This document shows, one piece after another, positions 49,264-59,625 of a stretch of DNA of 64,000 nt. Source of the stretch: an uncultured Bartonella sp. (GTDB lineage: Bacteria; Pseudomonadota; Alphaproteobacteria; Rhizobiales; Rhizobiaceae); NCBI RefSeq assembly GCF_945277285.1, contig NZ_CALYPR010000006.1:1-64000 (forward strand), given 5' to 3'. The notes under the pieces were generated by a model that ran no database searches, had not been told where the DNA came from, and saw only the letters and a list, made by a program, of their open reading frames with translations. The position numbers were made by a program, and so were the translations under genes. Position 1 is the first letter of the stretch. Each line of letters starts with the position of its first letter.

Positions 49264-50448
49264 ATGCCCTGGAGCAATCAGAATGGCGGCGGCCCATGGG
49301 GAGGCGGCAATAATAATGGTGGAAGCCCTTGGAGCAGCGGCGGAAACGACAACGGCAATAAAAATCCTTGGGGAAAGAAGCCATCGGGTTCTGGTGGTAA
49401 TGGCGGTGGTAACGGCGGCAGCAATGGCCCCGATATTGACGATATTCTGCGTAAAAGTCAGGACACGTTGAAGCAATTCGGCGGTGGTAGCATTATCCTT
49501 GTGGTCATTATTGTTGCTGTCATTTTGTGGCTTATTCAGTGTTTTTATGTTGTGCAACAGAATGAACAGGCCGTTGAATTGCGTTTTGGTGTTCCAAAAC
49601 CCGGCATTATAAGCGATGGCCTACATTTTCACTTTTGGCCAGTGGAAAATTATTTGAAAGTTCCATTGACGGAAAAGACAATTACAATTGGCGGTAAAAC
49701 AGGTCAGCCACAGCAAAGTGACGGGCTGATGCTGTCGAGTGACCAAAACATCGTTTATGTCAATTTTTCCGTTTATTACCGCATTGCTGATCCGAGCAAA
49801 TATCTGTTCAATGTCAATGAACAGGAAGGCACAGTCCGTCAGGTTGCAGAAAGCGCTATGCGTGAAGTTGTCGGTCGTCGTCCGGTGGATGATGTGCTAC
49901 GGGACAAAAAAGAAGAAGTTGCTGATAATGTAAAAACAATTATTCAGTCAATAGCTGATAAATATCAGCTTGGCGTGCAGGTTAACCGCGTTTCTATCAG
50001 TGAAGCAGACCCGCCAACAAAAGTTGCAGCGGCTTTTAACTCCTTTCAGCAGGCCGAGCAGGAACGCGGGCGAATGATTGAAGAAGGCAACCGTGTGCGC
50101 TTTAACAAATTGGGGCTCGCCAATGGTGAAGCTTCAAAAGTGCGCGAGATTGCCAAGGGCGAAAAAGCCCAGATGGTTGAAGAAGCAAAAGGACTTGCCG
50201 AACGTTTTGCAGCCATTTCCCGCGAAGCTGCTGTCGCACCGGAGGCAAGTCGATATCGCCTTTATATGGAAACAGTAGGAAATATTCTTAATGCACCGAA
50301 TAAATTGGTTCTAGATCAAAAAAATGGTGGTCCGGTGACCTACTTACCTTTAACCGAATTGATGTCTGGTAAAAACCAGTCATCTTTGTCTTCCAAGGCG
50401 ACGAAGCCAGCACAAACCGGTTCGACTACAACAGGAGGACAACAATAA
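49264..50448 (+). CDS. hflK: FtsH protease activity modulator HflK
   Basis: HflK has 394 aa from ATG 49264 (MPWSNQNGGG) with AGAGG six nt upstream. The GTG at 49258 is less likely. The first 60 or so residues are a Gly/Asn/Ser-rich cytoplasmic tail, followed by one membrane span (about 76-98) and an SPFH/band-7 domain with long periplasmic helices. With HflC it forms a cage around FtsH. hflC overlaps by one base. Confidence 0.95.
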   Translation: MPWSNQNGGGPWGGGNNNGGSPWSSGGNDNGNKNPWGKKPSGSGGNGGGNGGSNGPDIDDILRKSQDTLKQFGGGSIILVVIIVAVILWLIQCFYVVQQNEQAVELRFGVPKPGIISDGLHFHFWPVENYLKVPLTEKTITIGGKTGQPQQSDGLMLSSDQNIVYVNFSVYYRIADPSKYLFNVNEQEGTVRQVAESAMREVVGRRPVDDVLRDKKEEVADNVKTIIQSIADKYQLGVQVNRVSISEADPPTKVAAAFNSFQQAEQERGRMIEEGNRVRFNKLGLANGEASKVREIAKGEKAQMVEEAKGLAERFAAISREAAVAPEASRYRLYMETVGNILNAPNKLVLDQKNGGPVTYLPLTELMSGKNQSSLSSKATKPAQTGSTTTGGQQ

Positions 50449-51344
50449 TGCAGCAAAACCGTTTTTTTATTGGCCTTGGTGTCGTTATCGTTGTGTTGCT
50501 CGCAGTATGGATGTCTGTATTTATCGTCTATCCACGTCAGCAAATTGCAGTTAAGCGTTTCGGACAAATTGTGCGGGTTGAAGAGAATCCCGGCCTTTAT
50601 TTCAAAACGCCCTTCATAGACCAGACGGTAATTATTGATAACCGTCTATTGCGTTATGACGTTCCAACCCAGTCAGTGCAGGTGCGCGGTGGCGCTTATT
50701 ATGAAGTCGACGCGTTTTTCATTTATCGGATAACAGACTCAAAATTGTTTCTGCAACGCATCAGTTCCGGTCGTCCGCAAGTTGCTGCCGAGGAAAACCT
50801 CGCGCCACGTTTTATTGACGCATTGCGCGCCGTCTATGGCAAGCGTGAATTTAAAGCTGCTCTTTCGGACGAACGTGGAGCGATGATGAGCGAAGTTCAG
50901 CAACAGTTTTCTGCTGATGCCGGTTCGCTGGGTATTACTATTGTCGATGTCAGAATTCGCAAGACGGATTTGACTGATGCCGTGTCGGATGATGTCTATA
51001 AACAGATGGCGGCCGAACGCGAAGCGGCAGCAGAAAATATTCGTGCACGTGGGCAGCAGGAACGTGACCGCATCGTTGCTGAAGCCAATCGCGAATATGA
51101 AGAAATAGTTGCAGCCGCCAAACGTGATGCTGAAATCACTCGTGGTGAAGGACAGGCTGAAAGCATTCGTTTGTTGCTTGACGCAAGAAAATCCAATCCG
51201 GCATTTTATGATTTCTGGTTGGCTATGGAAAATTATAAGAAGTTGGAAAAAACACCGATGGTTATTTCGCCAAATGAGGATTTCTTCTATTATTTCCATA
51301 ATCCTTTGGCTGCTGATAAAATTACACTGCCGGCGGCCAATTGA
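50448..51344 (+). CDS. hflC: FtsH protease modulator HflC
   Basis: HflC is 298 aa. It has an N-terminal signal-anchor (about 5-25) and an SPFH domain starting YPRQQIAVKRFGQIV. A coiled-coil rich in Glu/Ala/Arg follows (ADREAAAE-like AEREAAAENIRARGQQERD). It is the partner of HflK in the FtsH-associated complex. The downstream DUF2065 gene overlaps its stop by one base. Confidence 0.95.
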   Translation: MQQNRFFIGLGVVIVVLLAVWMSVFIVYPRQQIAVKRFGQIVRVEENPGLYFKTPFIDQTVIIDNRLLRYDVPTQSVQVRGGAYYEVDAFFIYRITDSKLFLQRISSGRPQVAAEENLAPRFIDALRAVYGKREFKAALSDERGAMMSEVQQQFSADAGSLGITIVDVRIRKTDLTDAVSDDVYKQMAAEREAAAENIRARGQQERDRIVAEANREYEEIVAAAKRDAEITRGEGQAESIRLLLDARKSNPAFYDFWLAMENYKKLEKTPMVISPNEDFFYYFHNPLAADKITLPAAN

Positions 51345-51541
51345 TGGGAATATTGTTTACCGCAATTGGCCTAGTTCTATTTATTGAGGGGCTAATTTAT
51401 GCTGGTTTTCCATCATTGGTGAAAAAAATGGCGTCACAAATTACGGTGACGCCTGAACACTTGTTGCGGTTAAGTGGATTTGCCGCAATGGTTGTCGGAC
51501 GCATTGTCGTTTGGCTCATGCAATCAAAGATGTTTGGCTAG
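51344..51541 (+). CDS. DUF2065 family small membrane protein
   Basis: This 65-aa protein has two hydrophobic segments (GILFTAIGLVLFIEGLIYAG and LSGFAAMVVGRIVVWLM) typical of DUF2065 (YjeT-like). Its function is unknown, though it is repeatedly encoded next to hflKC. ATG 51344 overlaps the hflC stop (TGATG). A TTG directly before is an alternative. Confidence 0.85.
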   Translation: MGILFTAIGLVLFIEGLIYAGFPSLVKKMASQITVTPEHLLRLSGFAAMVVGRIVVWLMQSKMFG

Positions 51542-51687
51542 TGAAGTGCTTTTGGGGGACAACGGCCGGTGTCGATGACGAGTATCAGGGACGGGCATTT
51601 GGAAAAATTCTACCATTCCCCTTTGCGATGAAATGTTTTAAATGGGAGCATAATTCAGTTGTTGTCGCTCTCAGATGGGATGCTAAT

Positions 51688-53184
51688 ATGTTGTTAAAGC
51701 ACTTTATGCTTGCTGTTGCTCTTAGCTCGGCCACGGTATTTCCCCCGTCGGCTGGTTGGTCAGAAGTAGCACTAGAACATAAGGTGCCTCAGTCAGTTGC
51801 AGATCTTGCTTCAGGTCTTTTGGATGCAGTCGTTAATATCTCGACATCACAGACTGTAAAGGGCTCCGATGAGGGCGATAAGACAGCTACGCCAAAAGTT
51901 GAAGAAGGTGCGCCTTTTCAGGAGTATTTTAACGATTTCTTTTCATCCAAAAAGGACAAAAACGAGTTAAATCAATCAAGAAAAGTACAGTCGCTCGGCT
52001 CGGGTTTTGTAATTGACGCGGAAAAAGGGCTAATAGTCACCAATAACCATGTTATCGCTGATGCCGACGATATTGAAGTCAATTTCACCGATGGGTCCAA
52101 GTTAAAAGCGAAACTATTGGGTAAGGACGCAAAAACCGACCTTGCTCTTCTGCAAGTTGACCCGAAAGGAAAGAAGCTTACTGCAGTTTCGTTTGGCGAT
52201 TCTGAAAGTGCCCGCATTGGCGATTGGGTGATGGCTATCGGCAATCCGTTCGGGCTTGGTGGGACCGTTACCGTCGGAATTATTTCGGCCAGAAACCGTG
52301 ACATTAGCGCCGGGCCCTACGATGATTTTATTCAAACGGATGCAGCAATCAACCGCGGCAATTCCGGTGGTCCACTTTTTGATATGAATGGCAAGGTTAT
52401 TGGTATCAATACTGCGATTATTTCACCTTCCGGTGGCTCTATCGGTATCGGTTTTGCTATTCCATCCGATATGGCAACAAGTGTTTTGGATCAATTGAAG
52501 GAATTTGGCGAAACCCGTCGTGGTTCACTTGCAATTCGAATTCAGCCAGTTACCCAAGAAATAGCCGACAGTTTAAAATTGCCTAAAGCGGAAGGTGCGC
52601 TGGTGGCTGGAAAAATAGATGATAAAACGGTTGATCATTCACAGCTGAAAGAGGGGGATGTGATTACCCGTTTTGGCACTCATACAATCAAGGATGCACG
52701 TGAACTGCCACGTATTGTCGCTGAAAGTGCGGTTGGAAAAGTTGTCGATGTGACAGTGCTTCGTGACGGAGGAGAAAAAACTGTCAAAGTCAAACTGGGT
52801 CGTCTTAAGGAAAAAGAAGAGATCAATGACAAGCTGAATGAGAATAGCGATGAAGGTCAGGACAATAAAAGTGGGTCTCACGATGCACTTCATTCAATGG
52901 GCATGACATTGTCAAAAATGTCGGATGACTTGCGGAAAAGTTTTCATATTAAGGCGGGTGTTGATGGCGTTGTGGTAACGGCTGTTGCCCCTAACAGTGC
53001 CGCAGATGAAAAACGCATCCGTGCAGGGGAAGTGATTGTCGATATTAATCAGCAAGTGGTCAAAACACCGGAAGATGTTGCCAAAGCGATTGATAATCTG
53101 CGTGCGAACGGCCGTAAAAATGCACTTTTGATGGTTGCCGGTGAAGACGGGGAATTACGGTTTGTAACACTCCGCATTGATTGA
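51688..53184 (+). CDS. degP: Do-family serine endoprotease DegP
   Basis: The 498-aa periplasmic protease starts at ATG 51688 (MLLKHFMLAVALSSATVF), giving a proper signal peptide to about residue 24. Longer in-frame starts run into the DUF2065 gene. The catalytic triad is His121 (TNNHVI), Asp151 (KTDLALL) and Ser226 (GNSGGPLF). Two PDZ domains follow (about 300-385 and 400-495), with a charged Asn/Asp/Glu linker between them. It degrades or chaperones misfolded envelope proteins. The hflKC-degP order is common in related genomes. Confidence 0.94.
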   Translation: MLLKHFMLAVALSSATVFPPSAGWSEVALEHKVPQSVADLASGLLDAVVNISTSQTVKGSDEGDKTATPKVEEGAPFQEYFNDFFSSKKDKNELNQSRKVQSLGSGFVIDAEKGLIVTNNHVIADADDIEVNFTDGSKLKAKLLGKDAKTDLALLQVDPKGKKLTAVSFGDSESARIGDWVMAIGNPFGLGGTVTVGIISARNRDISAGPYDDFIQTDAAINRGNSGGPLFDMNGKVIGINTAIISPSGGSIGIGFAIPSDMATSVLDQLKEFGETRRGSLAIRIQPVTQEIADSLKLPKAEGALVAGKIDDKTVDHSQLKEGDVITRFGTHTIKDARELPRIVAESAVGKVVDVTVLRDGGEKTVKVKLGRLKEKEEINDKLNENSDEGQDNKSGSHDALHSMGMTLSKMSDDLRKSFHIKAGVDGVVVTAVAPNSAADEKRIRAGEVIVDINQQVVKTPEDVAKAIDNLRANGRKNALLMVAGEDGELRFVTLRID

Positions 53185-53460
53185 ATTCTGGCGTTTTCCC
53201 GACCGACATAACTATTGTATCATTTGGCTCTGTTCAGAGTTTAAATCATGCAAAAAAATGAAATGTCTATGCTATTGGTTTGCAATGAGTGCGCAAAGAA
53301 AAAAGCAAATGAAATACGTTGATAAAATTCAATCATTTTTAACATCAACAATTGTAAATATTTCAATAGATGCTTGATCGTCAAATTGTATAATTGCTTT
53401 GCTTCTGTAAGAAAAAATCAAATTTCACGTTCAATTTTTATCAACGGTTCTTGCCAATTC

Positions 53461-54360
53461 TCAATGCAAAAAGTCATTTTTTCGGTAGCCTTGGAGATAA
53501 AGTAGGGCTGTCAAATCGCCATTATCAATGCGGATAGATGCAGCTTCTGCAACAACCGGTTTGGCGTGAAGAGCAACACCAGAGCCGGCTCTCTTTAGCA
53601 TAGCAAGATCATTGGCACCATCACCAACAGCCATAGCGTCTTCTGTAGATATATTGAGTTGTTTGCAGAGCTGCTCCAGCTTTGCAAGTTTTGCTTGTTT
53701 TCCTAATATTGGCTCATTGACCAAACCGGCCAAATGATCACCTTCAATGACGAGTTCATTGGCATTATGTTCGTCAAATCCGATTGCATTTGCAATTTTT
53801 GATGTAAAAATTGTGAATCCACCAGAAACAAGAGCCGTGTAAGCACCATTTCCGCGCATTGTCGCAATCAGTTCTTTGCCCCCCTTGGTCAGCGTAATGC
53901 GTTTTTTAATGACATTGTCTATGATAGAAAGCGGAAGCCCTTTTAACAGGGCAACACGTTCGCGAAGAGCAGGCTCGAAGGCAATTTCTCCGTTCATGGC
54001 GCGCTTTGTTATGTCGGAAATATAGTCACGTAAACCGGCCTCTTCAGCTAGTTCGTCAATGCATTCTTGGCCAATCATGGTCGAGTCCATATCAGCAAGA
54101 AGAAGTTTTTTCCTTCTCTTGTCCTGAATTTGAACGGCTATATCAATTGGCTCTTTTTCCAATGCAGTGCGCAAGGCTTTTAAAGCTTCATCATGGTTAA
54201 AATGGTTGCCTAAAGGAATATCGCATGCAACACCATCACAAAGCCAATAGACAGTGCTTGCGTTAACACTAACACAGGCTTTATCAACTAATTGAGGAGT
54301 TAACGCCGGTTTTTCGGGATTGGCAATTAAAGTAGCCACAAGCAACGCACTATGAGACAT
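53461..54360 (-). CDS. serB: Phosphoserine phosphatase
   Basis: SerB is 299 aa. An N-terminal regulatory ACT-like region (about 1-80) precedes the HAD domain. The HAD domain has LLADMDSTM (nucleophile D90, acid D92), SGGFTIF with motif II Ser, GGKEL Lys region and AVGDGANDLAML (motif III/IV). It makes L-serine from phosphoserine, the last biosynthetic step. It is divergent from miaA, with only 14 bp between the starts. Confidence 0.96.
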   Translation of the reverse strand: MSHSALLVATLIANPEKPALTPQLVDKACVSVNASTVYWLCDGVACDIPLGNHFNHDEALKALRTALEKEPIDIAVQIQDKRRKKLLLADMDSTMIGQECIDELAEEAGLRDYISDITKRAMNGEIAFEPALRERVALLKGLPLSIIDNVIKKRITLTKGGKELIATMRGNGAYTALVSGGFTIFTSKIANAIGFDEHNANELVIEGDHLAGLVNEPILGKQAKLAKLEQLCKQLNISTEDAMAVGDGANDLAMLKRAGSGVALHAKPVVAEAASIRIDNGDLTALLYLQGYRKNDFLH

Positions 54361-54374
54361 GGGGAACTCCGCTC

Positions 54375-55241
54375 ATGAAAAAAAGAACAATCACTTTGAT
54401 AGCGGGGCCGACAGCAAGCGGCAAGTCAGATTATGCTTTAAAATTGGCACAAAAAACCGGAAGTTGCATTGTCAATGCTGATTCTATGCAGGTTTATAGC
54501 CTGTTGAGAATTATCACAGCCCGTCCGGACGATGAAGAAATGGCGGGTATTTCCCATTATCTTTATGGCTATGTTTCACCGGCCGAATACTATTCGATCG
54601 GAAAATGGCTGGACGATGTTGCATTGCTTCTTAGAGAAAGTGACGCACCGCTCATTTTTGTTGGCGGTACCGGGCTTTATTTCAAGGCCTTAACAGAAGG
54701 GCTTGCTGAAATTCCGGATGTTCCACAAATAATCAAGGACAAATGGAGGTTGAAATTAAAGGAAGAGGGCGCATCTGCGCTCCATAAAGAACTGGAACAG
54801 ATTGACCCATTATTTGCTACGCGCTTGAGTAGTCGGGACGGTCAAAGAACTATTCGCGCTTTGGAGGTTTACGAAGCAACCGGTAAACTATTAAGTTATT
54901 GGCAAAGCCAAAAAACAAAGCCGCTTCTGGATGGGAGCACCGTCGAAAAATTGTTGTTATTGCCTGAACGCGCTCTCGTTTATAGACATATTGAAGAACG
55001 GTTTGATAAAATGGTGGCCAATGGTGCACTTGATGAAGTGCGTAATTTGGCAAAATTGGATTTATCTCCATCAATGCCGGCTATGAAGGCAATAGGTGTT
55101 CCTGAATTTCTCCGCGTTTTGCAAGGAAAAGAATCAATTGAAACCGCAATTGTCGAGGCAAAAGCCGGAACGCGCCGCTATGCCAAACGCCAGATGACAT
55201 GGTTTAGACACCAGTTAGGAAATGACTGGAGAAAGCTTTAA
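54375..55241 (+). CDS. miaA: tRNA dimethylallyltransferase
   Basis: MiaA is 288 aa. The P-loop LIAGPTASGKSDYAL is at about 8-22, NADSMQVYSLLRIITARP binds tRNA A37, and FVGGTGLYFKAL follows. It adds the dimethylallyl group to A37 of tRNAs that read UNN codons. The promoter must overlap the 5' end of serB because only 14 bp separate the two starts. Confidence 0.96.
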   Translation: MKKRTITLIAGPTASGKSDYALKLAQKTGSCIVNADSMQVYSLLRIITARPDDEEMAGISHYLYGYVSPAEYYSIGKWLDDVALLLRESDAPLIFVGGTGLYFKALTEGLAEIPDVPQIIKDKWRLKLKEEGASALHKELEQIDPLFATRLSSRDGQRTIRALEVYEATGKLLSYWQSQKTKPLLDGSTVEKLLLLPERALVYRHIEERFDKMVANGALDEVRNLAKLDLSPSMPAMKAIGVPEFLRVLQGKESIETAIVEAKAGTRRYAKRQMTWFRHQLGNDWRKL

Positions 55242-55560
55242 CTAGGTCTGAAGAGAGTTCACCAATCGAAATGCGCTCATTTGGAAAAAGAAACGACATG
55301 TTTTTCTTCAATGTAGCAAAGTCATCCGTTCACAAAGTGAAAACATGTATTTTATTTCCAGAAAAACAGACCGGATTTCATGAATGAAAAATAACGGGAT
55401 TTTTTATCTTTGATAAGAAGACATTCGTGGCATCCAAACGAGTGAAGAATATTGATCTTCTTATCTCGCTTCTTTCTACGTGTTTTCAAGTAAAAAACGT
55501 GTGTGATTAGTTCCTGCGCTTTTTGCAAAAGATACCTTTACGAGCTAAAAATGATTTTTA
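55242..55560. other. 319-bp gene-free region after miaA with a long-range stem
   Basis: No gene could be supported. GATAAGAAGA (55412-55421) is perfectly repeated in inverted form as TCTTCTTATC (55456-55465). Inside it, CATTCGT (55422-55428) can pair with ACGAGTG (55438-55444) with one wobble. The two stems stack on the left side, giving a sizeable imperfect hairpin. It may be a structured RNA or 3'-end element of the miaA transcript. Confidence 0.4.
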
Positions 55561-55590
55561 AAAAACGGCCTTTAATGAAAGGCCGTTTTG
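55561..55590 (-). terminator. Intrinsic terminator after nrdJ (possibly bidirectional)
   Basis: AAAACGGCCTTT and AAAGGCCGTTTT form a perfect 12-bp stem around AATG, located 23 nt beyond the nrdJ stop. On the minus strand a further T-rich stretch follows. The plus strand also gives T-rich sequence, so it may serve transcripts from the miaA side as well. Confidence 0.85.
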
Positions 55591-55610
55591 TTTCATTTCT
55601 CAACGTTGTC

Positions 55611-58600
55611 TCAACTGCAACCGCTTGTCGCGCCGCACGTGTCGCATTTCAGGCAGGTCCCATTACGCACCATTGTAAAGTTTTGACATTCAGAACACAT
55701 GTCGCCGGTATAGCCCTGCATCATCGCCTGCCTTCTGCGATCTGAAGCTAGTTTCTTGGCATCAGCAACCTCGTGTGCCATTTCTTCGGCTTTGGCTTCG
55801 CTAGAAGAGTCAGCATCAAACAAATTGTTGATTTTATTCTCTTCCTCAACATAGTCCTGCTTTAAAGCCGTGGCACCATGGGTTTCCAAACTGGATGGCG
55901 CTGTCGATTGAGCAGCCGTAGCGGGCTTTAATGTGGTGACATTCGACTTGACAGGCGAATTTATTGTTTTTGAAACAGGACTTTTTTGGTCGGTCAATTT
56001 TAGTTTGTAGCCCCGTGTCCAACCGGTCGAGATCAGATTTGTTTTTCCTTCCCTTACGCCTTTACCTAACGCCGTATTGGAAAAGTCCGACATGTCGACA
56101 TGGGCGAGGTCATACCGCCCAAGATAGGAAACGGCAAGTTCACGGAAGACATAATCAAGAATTGATGTTGCATTCTTGATTGCATCATTGCCTTGAACCA
56201 TTCCGGCTGGTTCAAACTTGGTGAATGTGAAAGCATCGACATATTCTTCAAGCGGCACACCATATTGTAGCCCTAAAGAGATAGCGATAGCAAAGTTGTT
56301 CATCATCGCACGGAAAGCAGCACCTTCTTTATGCATATCAATGAAAATTTCACCCAGACGACCATCGCCAAATTCACCGGTGCGGAGATAAACCTTATGA
56401 CCTCCAACAATTGCCTTTTGCGTATAACCCTGACGACGATTCGGCAGTTTTTCCCGTTCGTGGACATATTTTTCGACAACTTTTTCGACAATTTTTTCAC
56501 TGATTTTTGCAGCCCGTGCCGCCGCCGGCTGTTCGATAATAGCGTCGATTGCATCATCCTTGTCATCATCGGCGATAAGCGAAGCATTCAATGGTTGCGA
56601 CAATTTTGAGCCATCACGGTAGAGGGCATTGGCTTTCAGTGCGAGCTTCCACGACAACATATAGGCATGGGCGCAATCCTCGACCGTTGCGTCATTCGGC
56701 ATATTGATTGTCTTGGAAATGGCACCGGAGATAAAAGGTTGAGCGGCTGCCATCATACGGATATGGCTTTCTACAGACAAATACCGTTTGCCAATTTTGC
56801 CGCAGGCATTGGCGCAATCAAACACCGGATAATGTTCCTGCTTGAGATGAGGCGCCCCTTCAAGTGTCATTGCTCCGCAAACATGAAGGTTGGCCGCTTC
56901 GATATCCTTTTTGGAAAAACCAAGGGCTGGAAGCATTTCAAAAGCGACATCATCAAGTTGCTCATCAGTAAAGTTCAACACATTCTTGCAGAAATCTTCA
57001 CCGAGCGTCCATTTATTGAATACAAACTTGATATCAAAGGCACTTTTCATGGCTTCGTTCAAGGCTTCAATCTTGTCATCGGTAAAGCCTTTCGCTTTCA
57101 ACGTTGTCGGGTTGATTGCCGGTGCTTGATTGATGTTGCCGTGACCTACTGCATAGGCTTCGATTTCGGCAATCTGGCTTTCAGAATAGCCTAAAGTGCG
57201 AAGTGCCTCGGGAACAGCACGGTTGATGATCTTGAAATAACCACCACCGGCCAGTTTTTTGAATTTAACCAAAGCAAAATCGGGTTCAATGCCGGTTGTG
57301 TCACAATCCATTACCAGACCAATTGTGCCCGTTGGAGCCACAACCGTTGCCTGCGCATTGCGGTAACCATAGAGTTTGCCAAGCTCCAAAGCCTTATCCC
57401 ACGCCTTGCGGGCGCGTTCAATCATCTTAGGATCAGGACAGTCTTTCGCAATTAATGCAACCGGATTAACCGATAATCCTTCATAGCCGGAAGTTTCTCC
57501 ATAGGCAGCGCGACGATGGTTGCGGATAACCCGCAGCATGTTGTCTCTATTTGGTTTGTATCCTTTAAAAGCGCCTAGCTCTTTGGCCATTTCGGCCGAT
57601 GTTGCATAGGCTACACCGGTCATGATTGCTGTGAGTGCGCCACAGATTGCGCGACCTTTGTCTGAATCGTAAGGAATCCCGGATGTCATCAACAAACCGC
57701 CAATATTGGCATAGCCCAAGCCGAGTGTGCGGTATTCATATGACCGTTTGGCAATTTCTTTTGAAGGAAATTGTGCCATCATCACAGATATTTCTAGAAC
57801 AATTGTCCATAACCGCACGCTATGTTCATAGGCATCAAGGTCATAAGAACCGTCATTGTTGCGATAGGTTAGAAGGTTGATCGAAGCAAGGTTACATGCC
57901 GTGTCATCAAGAAACATATATTCTGAACACGGATTTGACGCACGAATGGGGCCTTCGGCCGGAGAAGTATGCCAATCATTCATTGTTGTGTTGAAATGCA
58001 AACCTGGATCAGCCGATGCCCATGCAGCATAAGAAATACGATCCCACAGATCGCGGGCACGCACCGTTTTATGGATTTTTCCATCGGTGCGGCGAATAAG
58101 ATTCCATTCGCCATCATTTTCTACAGCGCGTAAGAATTCGTCTTTCAGTGATACCGAATTATTGGAGTTTTGCCCTGAAACAGTAAGATAGGCTTCGGAA
58201 TCCCAATCAGTATCATAGGTATCAAATTCCATCTCGCGAAAACCCTGCCGGGCAAATTGGATAACGCGTTGAATGTAATTTTCAGGAACTTGATCTTTTT
58301 TGGCCGCGCGGATTTCACGTTTCAACGCAGGATTTTTATTAGGGTCAAAACATTCGCCATTGTCGGCTTCGCAATTGACGCACGCCTTCATAATGGCCGT
58401 TAGATGTTTCTTGACGATTTTTGAACCGGTTACAAGCGCGGCGACCTTCTGTTCCTCATGCACTTTCCAATCAATATAGGTTTCAATATCAGGATGATCG
58501 ATATCGACAACAACCATCTTTGCTGCGCGGCGAGTTGTTCCGCCCGATTTGATTGCACCAGCTGCACGATCACCAATTTTCAAGAAACTCATCAGGCCCG

Positions 58601-59354
58601 ATGATTTGCCGCCACCTGACAGTTGTTCACCTTGGCCACGTAATTGCGAAAAATTCGATCCGGTACCCGAACCATATTTGAACAAGCGGGCTTCGCGCAC
58701 CCACAAATCCATGATACCACCTTCATTGACCAGATCATCAGCAACCGATTGAATGAAACAGGCGTGTGGTTGGGGATGCTCATAGGACGATTTCGATCTT
58801 GTCAATTCACCGGTTTTCCAGTCAACGTAAAAATGTCCCTGACTTGGGCCATCAATGCCATAGGCCCAAAATAGGCCGGTATTAAACCATTGCGGACTGT
58901 TAGGTGCTACTCGCTGAGTTGCCAACATGTAAGCAAGTTCATCATGGAAAGCGAGTGCATCGCTTTCATCGTCAAAATATTTTCCTTTCCAGCCCCAATA
59001 TGTCCATGTACCAGCCAGCCGGTCAAAGACTTGTCGCGCATCCATCTCCGAACCATAGCGGCGATCTTCAGCTATTTTTGCAAGTGCTTTTTCATCAGGA
59101 ACAGAACGCCAAAGCCACGAAGGAACGTCATTTTCCTCGACCTTTTTAAGTGCTGCCGGCACACCTGCTTTGCGGAAATATTTTTGTGCCAGAATATCGG
59201 CAGCTACCTGGCTGAATTGGCTGGGTACATCAATATTTTCAAGCCTGAAAACGATCGAACCATTAGGATTTTTAATTTCACTTGTAGCCTTCTGGAATTC
59301 AATTCCTGTGTAGGGAGATTGTCCCTCCTTTGTGAAATGGCGCGCGATTTTCAT
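55611..59354 (-). CDS. nrdJ: Adenosylcobalamin-dependent (class II) ribonucleotide reductase
   Basis: This is a 1247-aa long-form class II RNR. It has the active-site segment [22 protein letters not shown] (quoted in part: NPCSEYMFL) and the finger-loop region after [19 protein letters not shown]. The Cys-rich C-terminus ([23 protein letters not shown]) re-reduces the active site. It makes deoxyribonucleotides with or without oxygen but needs vitamin B12. The upstream region carries two NrdR-like boxes and a leader terminator. Start ATG 59354 matches the usual [12 protein letters not shown]-terminus. Confidence 0.96.
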   Translation of the reverse strand: MKIARHFTKEGQSPYTGIEFQKATSEIKNPNGSIVFRLENIDVPSQFSQVAADILAQKYFRKAGVPAALKKVEENDVPSWLWRSVPDEKALAKIAEDRRYGSEMDARQVFDRLAGTWTYWGWKGKYFDDESDALAFHDELAYMLATQRVAPNSPQWFNTGLFWAYGIDGPSQGHFYVDWKTGELTRSKSSYEHPQPHACFIQSVADDLVNEGGIMDLWVREARLFKYGSGTGSNFSQLRGQGEQLSGGGKSSGLMSFLKIGDRAAGAIKSGGTTRRAAKMVVVDIDHPDIETYIDWKVHEEQKVAALVTGSKIVKKHLTAIMKACVNCEADNGECFDPNKNPALKREIRAAKKDQVPENYIQRVIQFARQGFREMEFDTYDTDWDSEAYLTVSGQNSNNSVSLKDEFLRAVENDGEWNLIRRTDGKIHKTVRARDLWDRISYAAWASADPGLHFNTTMNDWHTSPAEGPIRASNPCSEYMFLDDTACNLASINLLTYRNNDGSYDLDAYEHSVRLWTIVLEISVMMAQFPSKEIAKRSYEYRTLGLGYANIGGLLMTSGIPYDSDKGRAICGALTAIMTGVAYATSAEMAKELGAFKGYKPNRDNMLRVIRNHRRAAYGETSGYEGLSVNPVALIAKDCPDPKMIERARKAWDKALELGKLYGYRNAQATVVAPTGTIGLVMDCDTTGIEPDFALVKFKKLAGGGYFKIINRAVPEALRTLGYSESQIAEIEAYAVGHGNINQAPAINPTTLKAKGFTDDKIEALNEAMKSAFDIKFVFNKWTLGEDFCKNVLNFTDEQLDDVAFEMLPALGFSKKDIEAANLHVCGAMTLEGAPHLKQEHYPVFDCANACGKIGKRYLSVESHIRMMAAAQPFISGAISKTINMPNDATVEDCAHAYMLSWKLALKANALYRDGSKLSQPLNASLIADDDKDDAIDAIIEQPAAARAAKISEKIVEKVVEKYVHEREKLPNRRQGYTQKAIVGGHKVYLRTGEFGDGRLGEIFIDMHKEGAAFRAMMNNFAIAISLGLQYGVPLEEYVDAFTFTKFEPAGMVQGNDAIKNATSILDYVFRELAVSYLGRYDLAHVDMSDFSNTALGKGVREGKTNLISTGWTRGYKLKLTDQKSPVSKTINSPVKSNVTTLKPATAAQSTAPSSLETHGATALKQDYVEEENKINNLFDADSSSEAKAEEMAHEVADAKKLASDRRRQAMMQGYTGDMCSECQNFTMVRNGTCLKCDTCGATSGCS

Positions 59355-59521
59355 AGCCTGTCCCTATTCTATATCCATATCTATATGTTGTATTCACATT
59401 CTTTATGTTGCGTCCATCTTTTCGGCGTCAAATGCTTTTGGACAAACGTTCCATAATCTCTCCCGCTGTCAAAGCCAGTTGAGAGTATTCAACTTTTTAT
59501 TTCCACTCAAAAACTCTTGCC

Positions 59522-59550
59522 AAAAAACGGATCATGATATGAATCCGTTT
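59522..59550 (-). terminator. Intrinsic-terminator hairpin inside the nrdJ leader (candidate attenuator)
   Basis: On the minus strand AAACGGAT (59550-59543) pairs with ATCCGTTT (59532-59525) around a 10-nt loop, and the T-run continues to 59522. It lies about 70 nt downstream of the predicted nrdJ transcription start and 170 nt before the nrdJ start codon. A second hairpin CATCTTT/AAAGATG (59590-59571) precedes it. A 13-codon ORF (ATG to TGA) ends within the terminator arm on the minus strand. Confidence 0.6.
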
Positions 59551-59593
59551 ATTTGAAACACCCGAACGAACATCTTTCGTAACAAAGATGAGT

Positions 59594-59609
59594 ACTCTAT
59601 ATTATGTGT
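59594..59609 (-). promoter_or_regulatory. NrdR box 1 upstream of nrdJ
   Basis: The plus-strand 16-mer ACTCTATATTATGTGT matches the palindromic NrdR consensus ACACWATATATWGTGT at 13 of 16 positions. It lies 32 bp (about three helical turns) from the second box, the spacing typical for tandem NrdR sites, and just downstream of the predicted transcription start. Confidence 0.7.
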
Positions 59610-59625
59610 TACTATATAATCATAT

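Noticed and set aside
51511-51687. Longer degP start overlapping the DUF2065 gene
   Set aside because: It would bury the signal peptide 59 residues inside the protein; ATG 51688 gives a normal periplasmic export signal.
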